Shown: positions 1 through 8,065 of the stretch, piece after piece | Position numbering within the stretch: position 1 is the stretch's first letter | How the letters are laid out: each line of letters begins with the position of its first letter | DNA from: Spongiactinospora rosea | GTDB lineage: Bacteria; Actinomycetota; Actinomycetes; Streptosporangiales; Streptosporangiaceae | Length of the DNA: 64,000 nucleotides | Assembly: GCF_003315795.1 (NCBI RefSeq) | Contig: NZ_QMEY01000011.1 | Coordinates: forward strand, 62,001 to 126,000 | Direction: 5' to 3' | Made by a program: the position numbers and the translations under genes | Notes under the pieces: model-generated | Seen by the model: the letters and a program-made list of their open reading frames with translations, nothing else | Told to the model about the DNA's origin: nothing | Database searches by the model: none

Positions 1-846
1 GGTCTGGCGGGCCTTGGGGTTGGAGCGGACCCACTCCAGCTCGTCTTCCAGACGCTTCTTCCGCTTGACGTCCTTCTGCCCTTCGACCCGCAGCCGGGCC
101 GCCTTCTTCTCCAGGTAGGTGGAGTAGTTGCCCTCGTACGGGTGGCAACGACCCCGGTCGAGCTCCAAAATCCAGGTCGCGACGTTGTCCAGGAAGTAGC
201 GGTCGTGGGTCACGGCCAGCACGGTGCCCGCGTACTTCTCCAGGTGCTGCTCCAGCCACTGCACGCTCTCGGCGTCGAGGTGGTTGGTCGGCTCGTCCAG
301 CAGCAGCAGGTCGGGGGCCTCCAGCAGGAGCTTGCACAGTGCGACCCGCCTGCGCTCACCACCGGAGAGCGTGGTCACGTCGGCATCGGGCGGCGGGCAG
401 CGCAGGGCGTCCATCGCCTGTTCGAGCTGGCTGTCGAGATCCCACGCGTTGCGGTGGTCAAGCTGCTCCTGCAGCTTGCCCATCTCCTCCAGCAGCGCGT
501 CGGTGTAGGCGGTCTCCATCTCCTCGGCGATCTGGTTGTAGCGGTCGAGGAGTGCCTTGGTCTCGGCGACGCCCTCCTCGACATTGCCGAGCACCGTCTT
601 CGACTCGTTGAGCGGCGGCTCCTGCTGCAACAGTCCGACCGTGAAACCGGGCATCAGCCGGGCCTCGCCGTTGGACGGCTGTTCAAGGCCCGCCATCATC
701 TTCAGCAGCGTCGACTTGCCCGTGCCGTTCGGACCCAGCACACCGATCTTCGCGCCTGGCAGGAACTGCAGCGTGACGTCATCGAGGACAACCTTGTCGC
801 CGTGCGCCTTGCGCACGCGCTGCAACGTGTAGATGTACTCCGGCAT
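1..846 (-). CDS. ettA: Energy-dependent translational throttle protein EttA (ABC-F ATPase), 5' part
   Basis: ABC-F protein that binds the ribosomal E site and gates translation elongation according to the ATP/ADP ratio; cytosolic, with no membrane domain. The gene reads leftward and leaves the window, so 282 codons are visible of a family usually around 555 aa. Seen: start MPEYIYTLQRVRK, Walker A GPNGTGKS at about residues 38-45, ABC signature LSGGERRR near 160, Walker B LLLLDEPTNHLD, H-loop VTHDRYFLD, then EGNYSTYLEKK entering the charged linker. The N-terminal wording matches EttA rather than the antibiotic-resistance ABC-F groups. The ATG at 844-846 gives the conserved N-terminus. It lies 65 bp downstream of the diguanylate cyclase gene in the same direction. 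The missing half is a window-edge effect, not a truncation. Confidence 0.95.
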   Translation of the reverse strand, partial: MPEYIYTLQRVRKAHGDKVVLDDVTLQFLPGAKIGVLGPNGTGKSTLLKMMAGLEQPSNGEARLMPGFTVGLLQQEPPLNESKTVLGNVEEGVAETKALLDRYNQIAEEMETAYTDALLEEMGKLQEQLDHRNAWDLDSQLEQAMDALRCPPPDADVTTLSGGERRRVALCKLLLEAPDLLLLDEPTNHLDAESVQWLEQHLEKYAGTVLAVTHDRYFLDNVATWILELDRGRCHPYEGNYSTYLEKKAARLRVEGQKDVKRKKRLEDELEWVRSNPKARQT

Positions 847-911
847 GCCACCCAGCTTAGTGGCGGATGGCAAGCGGAAAACTCCTCAGAGTTCGCCATG
901 GGGAGGGTGGG

Positions 912-2354
912 TCAGGAGGTGTCGCCCCGTAGGGTGTTTCCGTCGCCGTCAGCGGCGTCGGGGCAGGGGCTCGGCTCGGCCTGCTCGGTCACCGCCTCGC
1001 CGACCAACTCTCCCACCAGTTCGCCCGCGGGGTCGTCGGTCACATCGCCGGGCAGTCGGCCGATCGGGGCGGCGGCCGGCGTGGCGGACCCGGCCAGTGG
1101 CGAGGCGGGCAGGCAGGTACGGTTGCGGCCCAGCTCTTTGGCCCGGTAAAGGGCCAGGTCGGCGGCGGCCAGCAGGTCGAGCAGGTCGTCGCCGTGCACG
1201 TTACTGATCGCCACGCCGACCGACACGGTCACCGTGATCACCTCATGGTCGGTGGGCACGGCCATGCAGCCGATCCGCTGCCGCAGCCGCTCGGCGACGC
1301 GCCGCGCCTCCGCCGTGTCGGCCCCGGGCAGCAGGACCACGAACTCCTCACCGCCGAACCGCCCCACGACGTCGTACTCGCGCAACTGCGCGCGCAGCAC
1401 GTTCGCCACCTCGATCAGCACCTGGTCGCCCACCAGGTGGCCGTACTGGTCGTTGACCCGCTTGAAGTGGTCGATGTCGATGATGAGCAGCCCCAGCGTG
1501 TCGCCGGTACGCCTGGCGCGGACGATCTCCGTGTCGGCCTCCCGCTGCCAGGTGGCGGCGTTGAGCAGGCCGGTCTTGGGGTCGGTACGGGCCGCCGCCT
1601 GCAACTGGGCGTGCAGCAGGCTGCGCTGGAGCAGCACCACCGGCGGCAGGGTCAGCGCGAGCAACGCCACATTGAGCCCGCAGGCCAGGCCGACCAGCAC
1701 CCCCAGGCACAGCTCGACCCCGTCGAGCAGCAGGCTCTCCCGGTTCCACAACACCGCGCGCCACCCCACGTCGGGATCGGCGAGGTGGGCGGCGATCGCG
1801 ATCAACGCCGTGTTGATCACGGTGAACAGCAGCGCGGACACCACGGCCATCCCCAGCGCCGACGGCGTGGCCGCGCGCAACTCCGACAGCTCCTCGACGT
1901 TGCCGTGGAACACGAGCGACGCCGTCAACCCCGCCAGGCCGATCGCCGCGCTGCTGCACACCCGCCGATAGATCACCGTCTGGCGGACTCGCGTCTGCAG
2001 CAGGATCTGCAGCGGGATGGGCGCGAGCAACGCGTAGAACGGCGGGAGGAGCAGAGCGACCGGTAACCACCATGCCGACAGAAGGTCCCGGGACACGCCC
2101 GCGGGCATGCCGAGCCGCCTGCTCGCCTCGATACAGACGGCGCCACAGGCCATCAACGCGGCGAAGGTCGCCACATCGACCCATCGGATGATGGTCTCGG
2201 ACCCGAAGAAGGCGGTCCCGGCCACATGCAGGACCACGATCCCGCACAGGTAGACGACCAACGGCCATCGCTGCCCGAGCAGAGGCCACCGGTCGGCCAA
2301 CGCCGAGAGACCGCCGTCACGAGCCTTTACCGAGACATGACGTGTCGTCGCCAC
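912..2354 (-). CDS. Membrane-anchored GGDEF diguanylate cyclase
   Basis: Predicted to make cyclic di-GMP from two GTP at the inner face of the membrane. About 480 aa. Residues roughly 30-245 are a hydrophobic multi-pass sensor region with several membrane segments and no recognisable MHYT, PAS or GAF motif. The GGDEF domain spans about 256-415. It has an active signature (RFGGEEF) and an inhibitory I-site RxxD (REYD) exactly five residues before GGEEF, so product feedback is expected. The metal-binding DIDHFK and substrate-binding NDQYGH motifs are intact. The last 60 or so residues are acidic, Pro/Ala-rich and probably disordered. I chose the GTG at 2354 because AGGGGG sits 6 nt upstream; an upstream in-frame extension to 2489 lacks a ribosome site. 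No EAL or HD-GYP gene is nearby. Confidence 0.9.
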   Translation of the reverse strand: MATTRHVSVKARDGGLSALADRWPLLGQRWPLVVYLCGIVVLHVAGTAFFGSETIIRWVDVATFAALMACGAVCIEASRRLGMPAGVSRDLLSAWWLPVALLLPPFYALLAPIPLQILLQTRVRQTVIYRRVCSSAAIGLAGLTASLVFHGNVEELSELRAATPSALGMAVVSALLFTVINTALIAIAAHLADPDVGWRAVLWNRESLLLDGVELCLGVLVGLACGLNVALLALTLPPVVLLQRSLLHAQLQAAARTDPKTGLLNAATWQREADTEIVRARRTGDTLGLLIIDIDHFKRVNDQYGHLVGDQVLIEVANVLRAQLREYDVVGRFGGEEFVVLLPGADTAEARRVAERLRQRIGCMAVPTDHEVITVTVSVGVAISNVHGDDLLDLLAAADLALYRAKELGRNRTCLPASPLAGSATPAAAPIGRLPGDVTDDPAGELVGELVGEAVTEQAEPSPCPDAADGDGNTLRGDTS

Positions 2355-3410
2355 GTCATTCCCCCTTCCCTGACTCACGATGTGTAACACACTAATTGCG
2401 GAGTGTGCGATGCGCGAGGCAAACAGACACGTTCGTCGGGCACTTCTCTGGAAGGGGGCCGCTGACGAGCGAAAAAGCGGGTCAATCAAATCTCGGCACA
2501 GCCGCCACTTTCAAACCAGAGACCGCTCCCGAAGCCGAAGTACCGAACACCCACCGGCCCCCGACACGACGGTTCGCCCCCGCCATAGCCGCCGACCGCG
2601 AACTTGATCCCCCACTGCGTCGGCGTTGCCATCAAGGGCCCGTACGTGCGTACGGCCAGCCCCCGCAGAAGCCCCCAGCATCACCTCGGAACACGTCCGC
2701 CGCATCCCCACCATGAGCCGGCCTACGGCCGGCCCCTGCCCAAGCTCCCACCTCCACCGCCACAACGCTAAGCAGGGCCTCCGCTAGCCTGACCCGCTCC
2801 CACCAGCCCTATATCCCTTCGAGGACCAGCACCACCGAGTACCGCGTACACGCCACCCCCGCCTCCCTACACGCCCTCGTTCCCTCCACGGAACCAGGCC
2901 CCTCCCCCGCCCCCCTCCCCTCCCTCCCCTGGCGACTCCCTCGCCAAGTCCGACCTCCCAGAGGCCACCGCACCGCCCCGACCACGGCGAGCGCCGCCAC
3001 GTCAGCCGAGCCCAGCCCATCACGCTCCCCTAGTGACGCCATGCTTCCGACATCGCCGAGAGCCCCGTGCGATCGCCCACCATCAGGGCCAAGCCCCAAA
3101 CCAGCCTCCGCCGCCGACAGAAGCGCTCACCATCACCGCGCGGCGGCCCGCCCACGGCATACGGAACGGACGCAGGACGCCCATGACTCCGGCGGAAATC
3201 AACAAGACCTGCAACATCACCGTTCACGGCTCTGATCGGCATCCCTTGAGACTCCACAAGACACCTCAGCCAACCGGCCCATCGGCACCCTCACCCTCAC
3301 ACGCCCCAAGGCCACGCCGCATGAGACCCCCGGGTCGTCCAGCACGTCGATCGTCACCTCGACCGCCGCCACAGAGGCGATGTAGGCCCACAGTGCCCAT
3401 GCGTCCGCCC

Positions 3411-3493
3411 TGGATCGCGTCCCGCGGAGTGGTGGAACCTCCCCGCAGCATGGCGTGGCCGACCTGCGCGATGTCCGATTTGAACGCTCCCAT
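3411..3493 (-). repeat. Dispersed imperfect repeat, copy A
   Basis: On the minus strand this reads a block containing CAGGTCGGCCAC, then GCTGCGGGGAGGTTCCACC, then ACTCCGCGGGACGCGATC. The same order of blocks recurs in copy B (about 3680-3760, minus strand) and copy C (about 4103-4160, plus strand). The copies differ by substitutions and small indels. The element does not have the size or spacing of a CRISPR repeat or of IS terminal repeats. Function unknown. Confidence 0.6.
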
Positions 3494-3679
3494 TCACACC
3501 ACTCGGCGGGACGCCATCCCGCCCCCTGCCGCGACCACTGCGGGCCCAAACGCGGTAACCAAGCCACTCGCGGCCCTGCCGCACGGTGCGACCACCTCGC
3601 CAATGCCAGTGGCCCGACCAATGATCACGGTCCCTCAACGCCCTCCCTAATCCACTACCTGCCCCCCACCATCAGACCC

Positions 3680-3760
3680 GCCCCGCCGCCTGCGCGGCGG
3701 AACTCTCCCGCAGCCGAAGTGGCCGACCTGGGCGATAGCGGCCTTGAGAGAGCGAGTAGA
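3680..3760 (-). repeat. Dispersed imperfect repeat, copy B
   Basis: On the minus strand it shares ATCGCCCAGGTCGGCCAC and GCTGCGGGAGAGTTCC with copy A. It then diverges into a short GC-rich inverted repeat (CCGCCGC / GCGGCGG). It is the most degenerate of the three copies on its right side, which suggests independent decay after duplication. Confidence 0.5.
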
Positions 3761-4102
3761 AGCACGCCGGTCGGCCAACACCTGCACCGCCGTACGACCC
3801 GCGCCACTGGACGGCCTTGCGGTGATCATGGCCAGCGGCCCAGTTCGGTCCAGCCAACGGCGGCGTCGCGACCTGGTGGCCACGCCCAGGGCAGAAGTCC
3901 GGAGCCGGGCACACCACCTCCTTGATCTTGAGGCGGAAACGTACGGGCCAGCATGAACGCCACGCCCGTGGCTTCACGTCAGGATGTGTCATCTTCGGTG
4001 GGAAGAGCGGTCGTGAAACCGCCTTCCCGCAGGTCCCAGCACCCGCACCGGGCAGCACCCTGCAAGATCCACGATGGTGTCCCGCCGATGATGTACTTGG
4101 CA

Positions 4103-4160
4103 ACGTTCAGTTCGGCCACTCCAGGCCGCGGGAAAGTTGCACCACTCCACGGGACGCGAT
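4103..4160 (+). repeat. Dispersed imperfect repeat, copy C (inverted relative to A and B)
   Basis: On the plus strand it reads TTCAGTTCGGCCACTCC, then CCGCGGGAAAGTTGCACC, then ACTCCACGGGACGCGATC. This is the same block order as copy A, in the opposite orientation. Its right end runs straight into the first unit of the 141-bp tandem duplication. Confidence 0.55.
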
Positions 4161-4434
4161 CAAATCCACCGTCACCTGCCCCCGCCCCAGCCAGAACCCA
4201 CCAGCCTGGCCTGCCCGATGGCCTGCGCGAAACGCAGGAGGCCACCTTCGAGGAGTTTGCTCGCACCGAAGCAGGTCTCCGACCGCACGACCAGACACGA
4301 TCAGATCCACCGTCACCTGCCCCGCCTCCCAGCCAGAACCCACCAGCCTGGCCTGCCCGATGGCCTGCGCGAAACGCAGGAGGCCATCTTCGAGGAGTTT
4401 GCTCGCACCGAAGCGGGTCTTCGGCCGCACGACC
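4158..4434. repeat. Tandem direct duplication, two units of about 141 bp
   Basis: Unit 1 (4158-4292) and unit 2 (4299-4434) are nearly identical. Both carry ATCCACCGTCACCTGCCCC, CAGAACCCACCAGCCTGGCC, GATGGCCTGCGCGAAACGCA, TCGAGGAGTTTGCTCGCACC and GCCGCACGACC in the same order. The offset is 141 bp at the left end and 142 bp at the right end because of one 1-nt indel in the C-run. That indel puts the two units in different reading frames, which argues against a repeated protein domain. Only a few substitutions separate the units, so the duplication is fairly recent. Confidence 0.85.
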
Positions 4435-4546
4435 GATCGAAGCTCCGGCCGCTCCGGCCCACCGGGCCTAGAGCCCTGTACGCCGCCCGGCCCTGCCCAG
4501 TCGCTCCAACCTCCCTTAGCCGACAGGTGACCATGGCCTGGTGCGG

Positions 4547-4750
4547 CTATCCGCCTCCCCAGACGCGGACAGCGACGAGGAGCACGCCGAAGACGACGTT
4601 CCCGACCGCGGTCACCCAGGCCCACCAGGTGAAGCGCCAACCGGGCCCGTTCTCCTTGCGCCTGAACCCCAAGGCGGTGACCACCGCAAGGAAGATGATC
4701 ACGATTCCTAGCACGATGGTCACCCAGTCGGCCAGCACCTGTCCCCTCAC
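4547..4750 (-). CDS. Small two-helix membrane protein, unknown function
   Basis: 67 aa, starting at the GTG at 4750, which has an AAGGAGA ribosome site 6 nt upstream. The only other in-frame start, an ATG 21 bp upstream, has no such site. The protein has two hydrophobic segments (about residues 5-25, VLADWVTIVLGIVIIFLAVV, and about 40-62, WWAWVTAVGNVVFGVLLVAV). A short polar, Arg/Lys-containing loop separates them. It ends in WGGG. The composition is that of a real membrane protein and stands out from the non-coding-looking frames around it. I do not recognise a family. It is isolated, with no partner gene within 1 kb on either side. Confidence 0.65.
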   Translation of the reverse strand: MRGQVLADWVTIVLGIVIIFLAVVTALGFRRKENGPGWRFTWWAWVTAVGNVVFGVLLVAVRVWGGG

Positions 4751-4820
4751 GGTCGATCTCCTTGTCCACATGTACGGCGTGCCGCTGAGCCGTCACCATC
4801 TGAGCTCATGGTGATGGGAC

Positions 4821-4844
4821 CGATCCGGGACGGCTCCCGGATCG
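4821..4844. terminator. Perfect 10-bp hairpin with 4-nt loop
   Basis: CGATCCGGGA / TCCCGGATCG around the loop CGGC. There is no T-run on either side, which is common for actinobacterial terminators. It lies 70 bp upstream of the small membrane gene (4547-4750). It could therefore insulate that gene from upstream transcription or be an operator; the sequence alone does not decide. Confidence 0.45.
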
Positions 4845-5801
4845 CTCACCTGGACGACGGCCTCCACCTCCACGCCTGGCCTCGGGCCAACTCTGCGGGA
4901 CAGAGACGGAACATCACCGAAGTCATCCCTGCCGTATGGATCTCCGCGAGTCTGAGATCGTGTCCAGGCAACGGTGGATCTTGTAGATCCGTGGCCCTCT
5001 CCAAAGGCGGACACACGCACGTCCGGAACTCTGGAGTAGAACTGAGCGCCATGCGAAGTCACATACGCGCAGTAGCAGCCAATCTTCGCGGGATTTTATG
5101 GCAGCATGTCACCGACCATAATGTTCCCCTGGCGCCATTTTCCGTGCTGTCAAGATATCGCCCGAATACAGAAATCGTATGATCGAATATCGTATCGCCA
5201 TCGAGCCTCATACATTGCAACCAAAAAGTGAGCTGTAGCGGGCGATATCGTAAGACGCCGACGGGGTGACGCCTTTGCTCGCCGATCTACACCCATTCGA
5301 GGCAATGTGCATCACAAAGAGACGACATCCGGGGAGATGCCACCACATCCCTCTCAAAGCCACCAGCTTACGCCTAACCGCCTCCTCAGGGATGATCCCC
5401 CTCACCCCGAAGGCCCGCAGGTAGACGCCGTAGGCACACGCCGGCATCTCAAGCACACCTCCCTCCGAGCGATCAGCTCCGTAGACGCGTGACACTTGAG
5501 ATTGCTTCCAGAACAAAACGTTCATATGACTATATCGCCGCACATCAGCCAGGAGGAGCCACATCACCTTGTGCATATATGGACATGAAGGGCAACCTTG
5601 GCGAGAGCCGTACATCGTCGGGAGGAGATGGGCACAAGATGAGAAGGGCATAGGATATTGCCACCTCCTTGGTCTCGCGTCCACTTAAGGGCATCGCATC
5701 CCTGATCGTCCTATTAGTGGGGCATTGTTTCTCATTGCGGCAAGCGGGGCTGAACAGGTATCTCAACTGCTCTATGCATGTTCGTCTCGCTCTGTTAAGG
5801 G

Positions 5802-5852
5802 GGTCGGCCCTCGGTCGGGAAGGTCGCTGTGGAGGGCGACCGAGGACCGGCC
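5802..5852 (-). terminator. Probable terminator of the ssb gene
   Basis: Long imperfect inverted repeat: GGTCGGCCCTCGGTCG at 5802-5817 faces CGACCGAGGACCGGCC at 5837-5852 with a 19-nt loop. It begins 12 nt beyond the ssb stop codon in the direction of transcription. No clear U-tract follows. Confidence 0.5.
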
Positions 5853-5863
5853 GTCCCTCGTGG

Positions 5864-7840
5864 TCAGGCAGCCGCCACCTCCTCGGCGGCCTTACGGGTT
5901 GCGGACTTCGAGGTCGAGGTGGCACGCGTGGTCTTGGCCGTACGGCGGCGCGGCCGTGTCGTCCCAGGGGCCGCTTCGGCAGAGATCAACGATCGTGCCG
6001 CGCCATCAGGCTGCGAGGTCGAGGCTGAGGCAAGTTGCGTGTCGGTGTCCGATGAGACGGAAGCAGCGGTCGGCGGAGGCGCCGGCGAAGGTGAGCGCGG
6101 TTCGGCTTCGGCCGGGGCCGGCGATGAGGCAGCAGCCGATCCCATCGGCATCGAGGAGCGCACCGAGTCGGCGAGCGTCAGCACCGAAACCGATCGCGGC
6201 TCGGAGACCACCAGGTCCGGCACCCGGCCAGCCCCCGACACGGACAGCGGATCGAAGGCCCCTAGCGCCAGCGCCGGATCAGTGGCAGGTCTCGTCGGCA
6301 TCGAGTTGGGTACCAAGTCGGCGACCGCCGGAACCGCCCCGGGAGCCGACAACGGCCCTGATATGGCCGAGTCTGAGGGGAAGGTGCCGGCGACGGATGA
6401 AACCGATCCAGGCGGCGGTACCGAGCTGGGCACCGCCACCTGCATGGCGGGCACACCAGCGTCCGATGACGTCGGCGGTGACATGGGGCCGGGAGTTGCC
6501 TGGCCAGGCGTCGAATCAGTCACCAGCGGCGTGGGAGGCGAGCCAGCGACCGATGGAGCCGATGTCGGCGACGACAACGGGCCAGGAACTGGCGAGCCTG
6601 GCACCGAACCCATTTGCAGCGACATGGGAAGCGGATCGGCCACGCCTGAGGCCGATTCCGGCCCCACCCCAGACGGCGAAAGGGGTGAACTGCCGACCGA
6701 TGACACCGTTCCAGGCTGCGACGGTGAGGGGCAGGGGGCGGCGGTGGGTGAGGGCGGTGGCGGCGGAGCAAGGGGCACCGAGGACGTAGGGGCAACAGAC
6801 CGGGCCGATGAAGACAAGGAGCCCGACGGCGGCACCGATGCCCCTACTGGTGGCGGGGGCTCGACATCGGTGGATGACAACGGTCGCTGCGGATTGATCG
6901 GCGGCGCAGGCGAAGGGGAGGACGCGGCGGAGTAGGCCGACGGAGGAGTGAGGACATCTGCTGATGCCGATGCCCCAGTTGGCGGCGGAGAACCGACACC
7001 AGCAGGTGACGACAACGACGGCGGATCATGGGGCGGCGAAGCGGCAGAAGCGGCGTAACCAGCCGACGACGCCACTGGAGACCCCGTTGGGGACGGGAAA
7101 GCGACAGCCGTGGGTGAGGGCGGACGCGGCGGATCATGGGGCGGCGAAGCGGCAGGAGCGGCGTAACCAGCCGATTGCGACACTGAGGACCCCAATGGCG
7201 GCGGGGAACCCACACCAGCGGATGACGGCAGCGACGTCGAAGTGGCGGGAGCGGCGTAGCCCGCCGACCGTGACACTGGGGATCCCGTTGAGGGCGGGGG
7301 GCCGGCAGCGGGGGGTGCGGGGTAGGCGGGTGATGAAGGTGAAGAGACGGATTGCGATGCGGGGTTCGGTGTTGGGGGCGGGGAGGGGGGTTTGGGGGGG
7401 ACGGTGGGGAAGGCCCAGTCTTGGGTGGTGCGGTCGAGGGATTCGCGGGCTTCGGCGTCGAGGGTGGGGGCGGTGGCGAGGCGTGGGGGTTTGCTGAAGG
7501 TGCCGATGCCCCATCGGAGGTCGTGGCCTACGGAGGTGGCCTCGACCTCGGCCATGAAGCGGCGTTCGCTCTCGGGGCCGAACTCGCGGATGCGGAGGCG
7601 GCCCTGGACCACGACCGGCTGGCCCAGGCGGACCGATTGGGCGACGTTGTCGGCGAGGGTGCGCCAGCAGCGGACGGCGAAGAAGATCTTTTCGCCGTCG
7701 CGCCACTCGGAGGTGCGTTTGTCGAAGTAGCGGCTGGTGGTGCAGACACGTAGCGAGGTCACACGGGAACCGTCGGAGAAGGTGTACAGGCGTGGGGCCG
7801 CGACCACGTGGCCGTTGAGGGTGATCTGAATGTCATTCAT
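5864..7840 (-). CDS. ssb: Single-stranded DNA-binding protein with a very long Pro/Ser/Ala-rich tail
   Basis: An OB-fold SSB binds ssDNA during replication, repair or uptake. Residues about 1-115 form the SSB fold (MNDIQITLNGHVVAAPRLY... VRLGQPVVVQGRLRIREF). The rest, to residue 658, is a low-complexity Pro/Ser/Ala/Gly tail, whereas normal bacterial SSBs total 150-200 aa. The tail contains about three tandem repeats of about 35 residues built on SAGYAAPAASPPHDPP (residues about 186-288). It ends in a basic RRRTAKTTRATSTSKSATRK segment rather than the usual acidic DDDIPF tip that recruits partner proteins. The start is the ATG at 7838-7840 behind GGGAGGC. No rpsF, rpsR or rplI neighbours are present, so this is an accessory SSB paralogue rather than the housekeeping one. 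The frame is open for 658 codons, which supports the tail being real. Confidence 0.85.
   Translation of the reverse strand: MNDIQITLNGHVVAAPRLYTFSDGSRVTSLRVCTTSRYFDKRTSEWRDGEKIFFAVRCWRTLADNVAQSVRLGQPVVVQGRLRIREFGPESERRFMAEVEATSVGHDLRWGIGTFSKPPRLATAPTLDAEARESLDRTTQDWAFPTVPPKPPSPPPTPNPASQSVSSPSSPAYPAPPAAGPPPSTGSPVSRSAGYAAPATSTSLPSSAGVGSPPPLGSSVSQSAGYAAPAASPPHDPPRPPSPTAVAFPSPTGSPVASSAGYAASAASPPHDPPSLSSPAGVGSPPPTGASASADVLTPPSAYSAASSPSPAPPINPQRPLSSTDVEPPPPVGASVPPSGSLSSSARSVAPTSSVPLAPPPPPSPTAAPCPSPSQPGTVSSVGSSPLSPSGVGPESASGVADPLPMSLQMGSVPGSPVPGPLSSPTSAPSVAGSPPTPLVTDSTPGQATPGPMSPPTSSDAGVPAMQVAVPSSVPPPGSVSSVAGTFPSDSAISGPLSAPGAVPAVADLVPNSMPTRPATDPALALGAFDPLSVSGAGRVPDLVVSEPRSVSVLTLADSVRSSMPMGSAAASSPAPAEAEPRSPSPAPPPTAASVSSDTDTQLASASTSQPDGAARSLISAEAAPGTTRPRRRTAKTTRATSTSKSATRKAAEEVAAA
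6977..7285 (-). repeat. Coding tandem repeats in the SSB tail
   Basis: About three imperfect units of 100-108 bp. They encode GSPVSRSAGYAAP..., GSSVSQSAGYAAPAASPPHD... and GSPVASSAGYAASAASPPHD..., each followed by a Pro-rich spacer. Shared DNA blocks include ATCATGGGGCGGCGAAGCGG (plus-strand reading, at about 7007 and 7134). Such repeats can expand or contract by slippage. Confidence 0.7.
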
Positions 7841-8065
7841 GAGGATGCCTCCCAGATGGCGGGCCTCATGCCCGCCGTACGGCACCACGGTGGCCCAAAC
7901 GGCCCACCCCCCGAGCGGCCGAACCGGATTCTGTGGATGACCGGCCCCGGCGGCTCCGCCGCGCCTGTGGACGACGATAGGAAACCGTCACCCTGGGCGA
8001 TGGTTGGTGACTGTTCGCGAAGGAGACCTAACCAGGCGCATACCGAAGTGGACGAGGAGAGGTCA

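Larger units (their letters stand above)
2355..4546. other. Gene-poor region with degenerate dispersed repeats
   Basis: About 2.2 kb in which I cannot support a protein gene. Open frames exist on both strands but give low-complexity Arg/Pro/Cys-rich translations with no recognisable domain, and they overlap in all frames as expected of non-coding high-GC DNA. The right part holds at least three imperfect copies of a roughly 70-bp element (separate entries) and a tandem 141-bp duplication. The stretch 2500-3050 is very C-rich on the + strand. The promoter of the diguanylate cyclase gene should lie at the left end, just above 2354. This looks like a decayed or recombined intergenic segment. Confidence 0.6.
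4751..5863. other. Gene-poor, partly AT-richer stretch
   Basis: No gene that I can defend. From about 5080 to 5770 the sequence is visibly richer in A and T than anything else in the window (for example around 5090-5240 and 5500-5770). That suggests DNA of different origin or a long regulatory spacer. The longest frame there (minus, 5208-5684) gives a Cys/Trp/Met-rich translation without known domains or a good start. Near the right end is the inverted repeat assigned to the ssb transcript, and near the left end a perfect 10-bp hairpin (separate entries). Confidence 0.5.

Noticed and set aside
3217..3621. Minus-strand frame of 134 codons over repeat copy A
   Set aside because: It spans the dispersed repeat, other frames are equally open, and the residues are Arg/Gly/Trp-biased without a domain.
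3405..4440. CRISPR array
   Set aside because: The repeats are long, imperfect, in both orientations and irregularly spaced; there are no unique spacers of even length and no cas genes.
4107..4799. 230-codon minus-strand frame covering the tandem duplication and the small membrane gene
   Set aside because: The duplicated units fall in different frames in it and the translation is Arg/His-rich; the overlapping 67-aa membrane protein with a proper ribosome site is the better call.
5208..5684. Minus-strand frame of 158 codons in the AT-richer patch
   Set aside because: Unusually rich in Cys, Trp, Met and Tyr, no ribosome site, no recognisable domain. I cannot support it as a gene.
5725..6935. 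Long plus-strand frames opposite the SSB tail
   Set aside because: They mirror the Pro/Ser/Ala-rich tail in other frames; the minus frame continues from a clear OB-fold and is the coding one.
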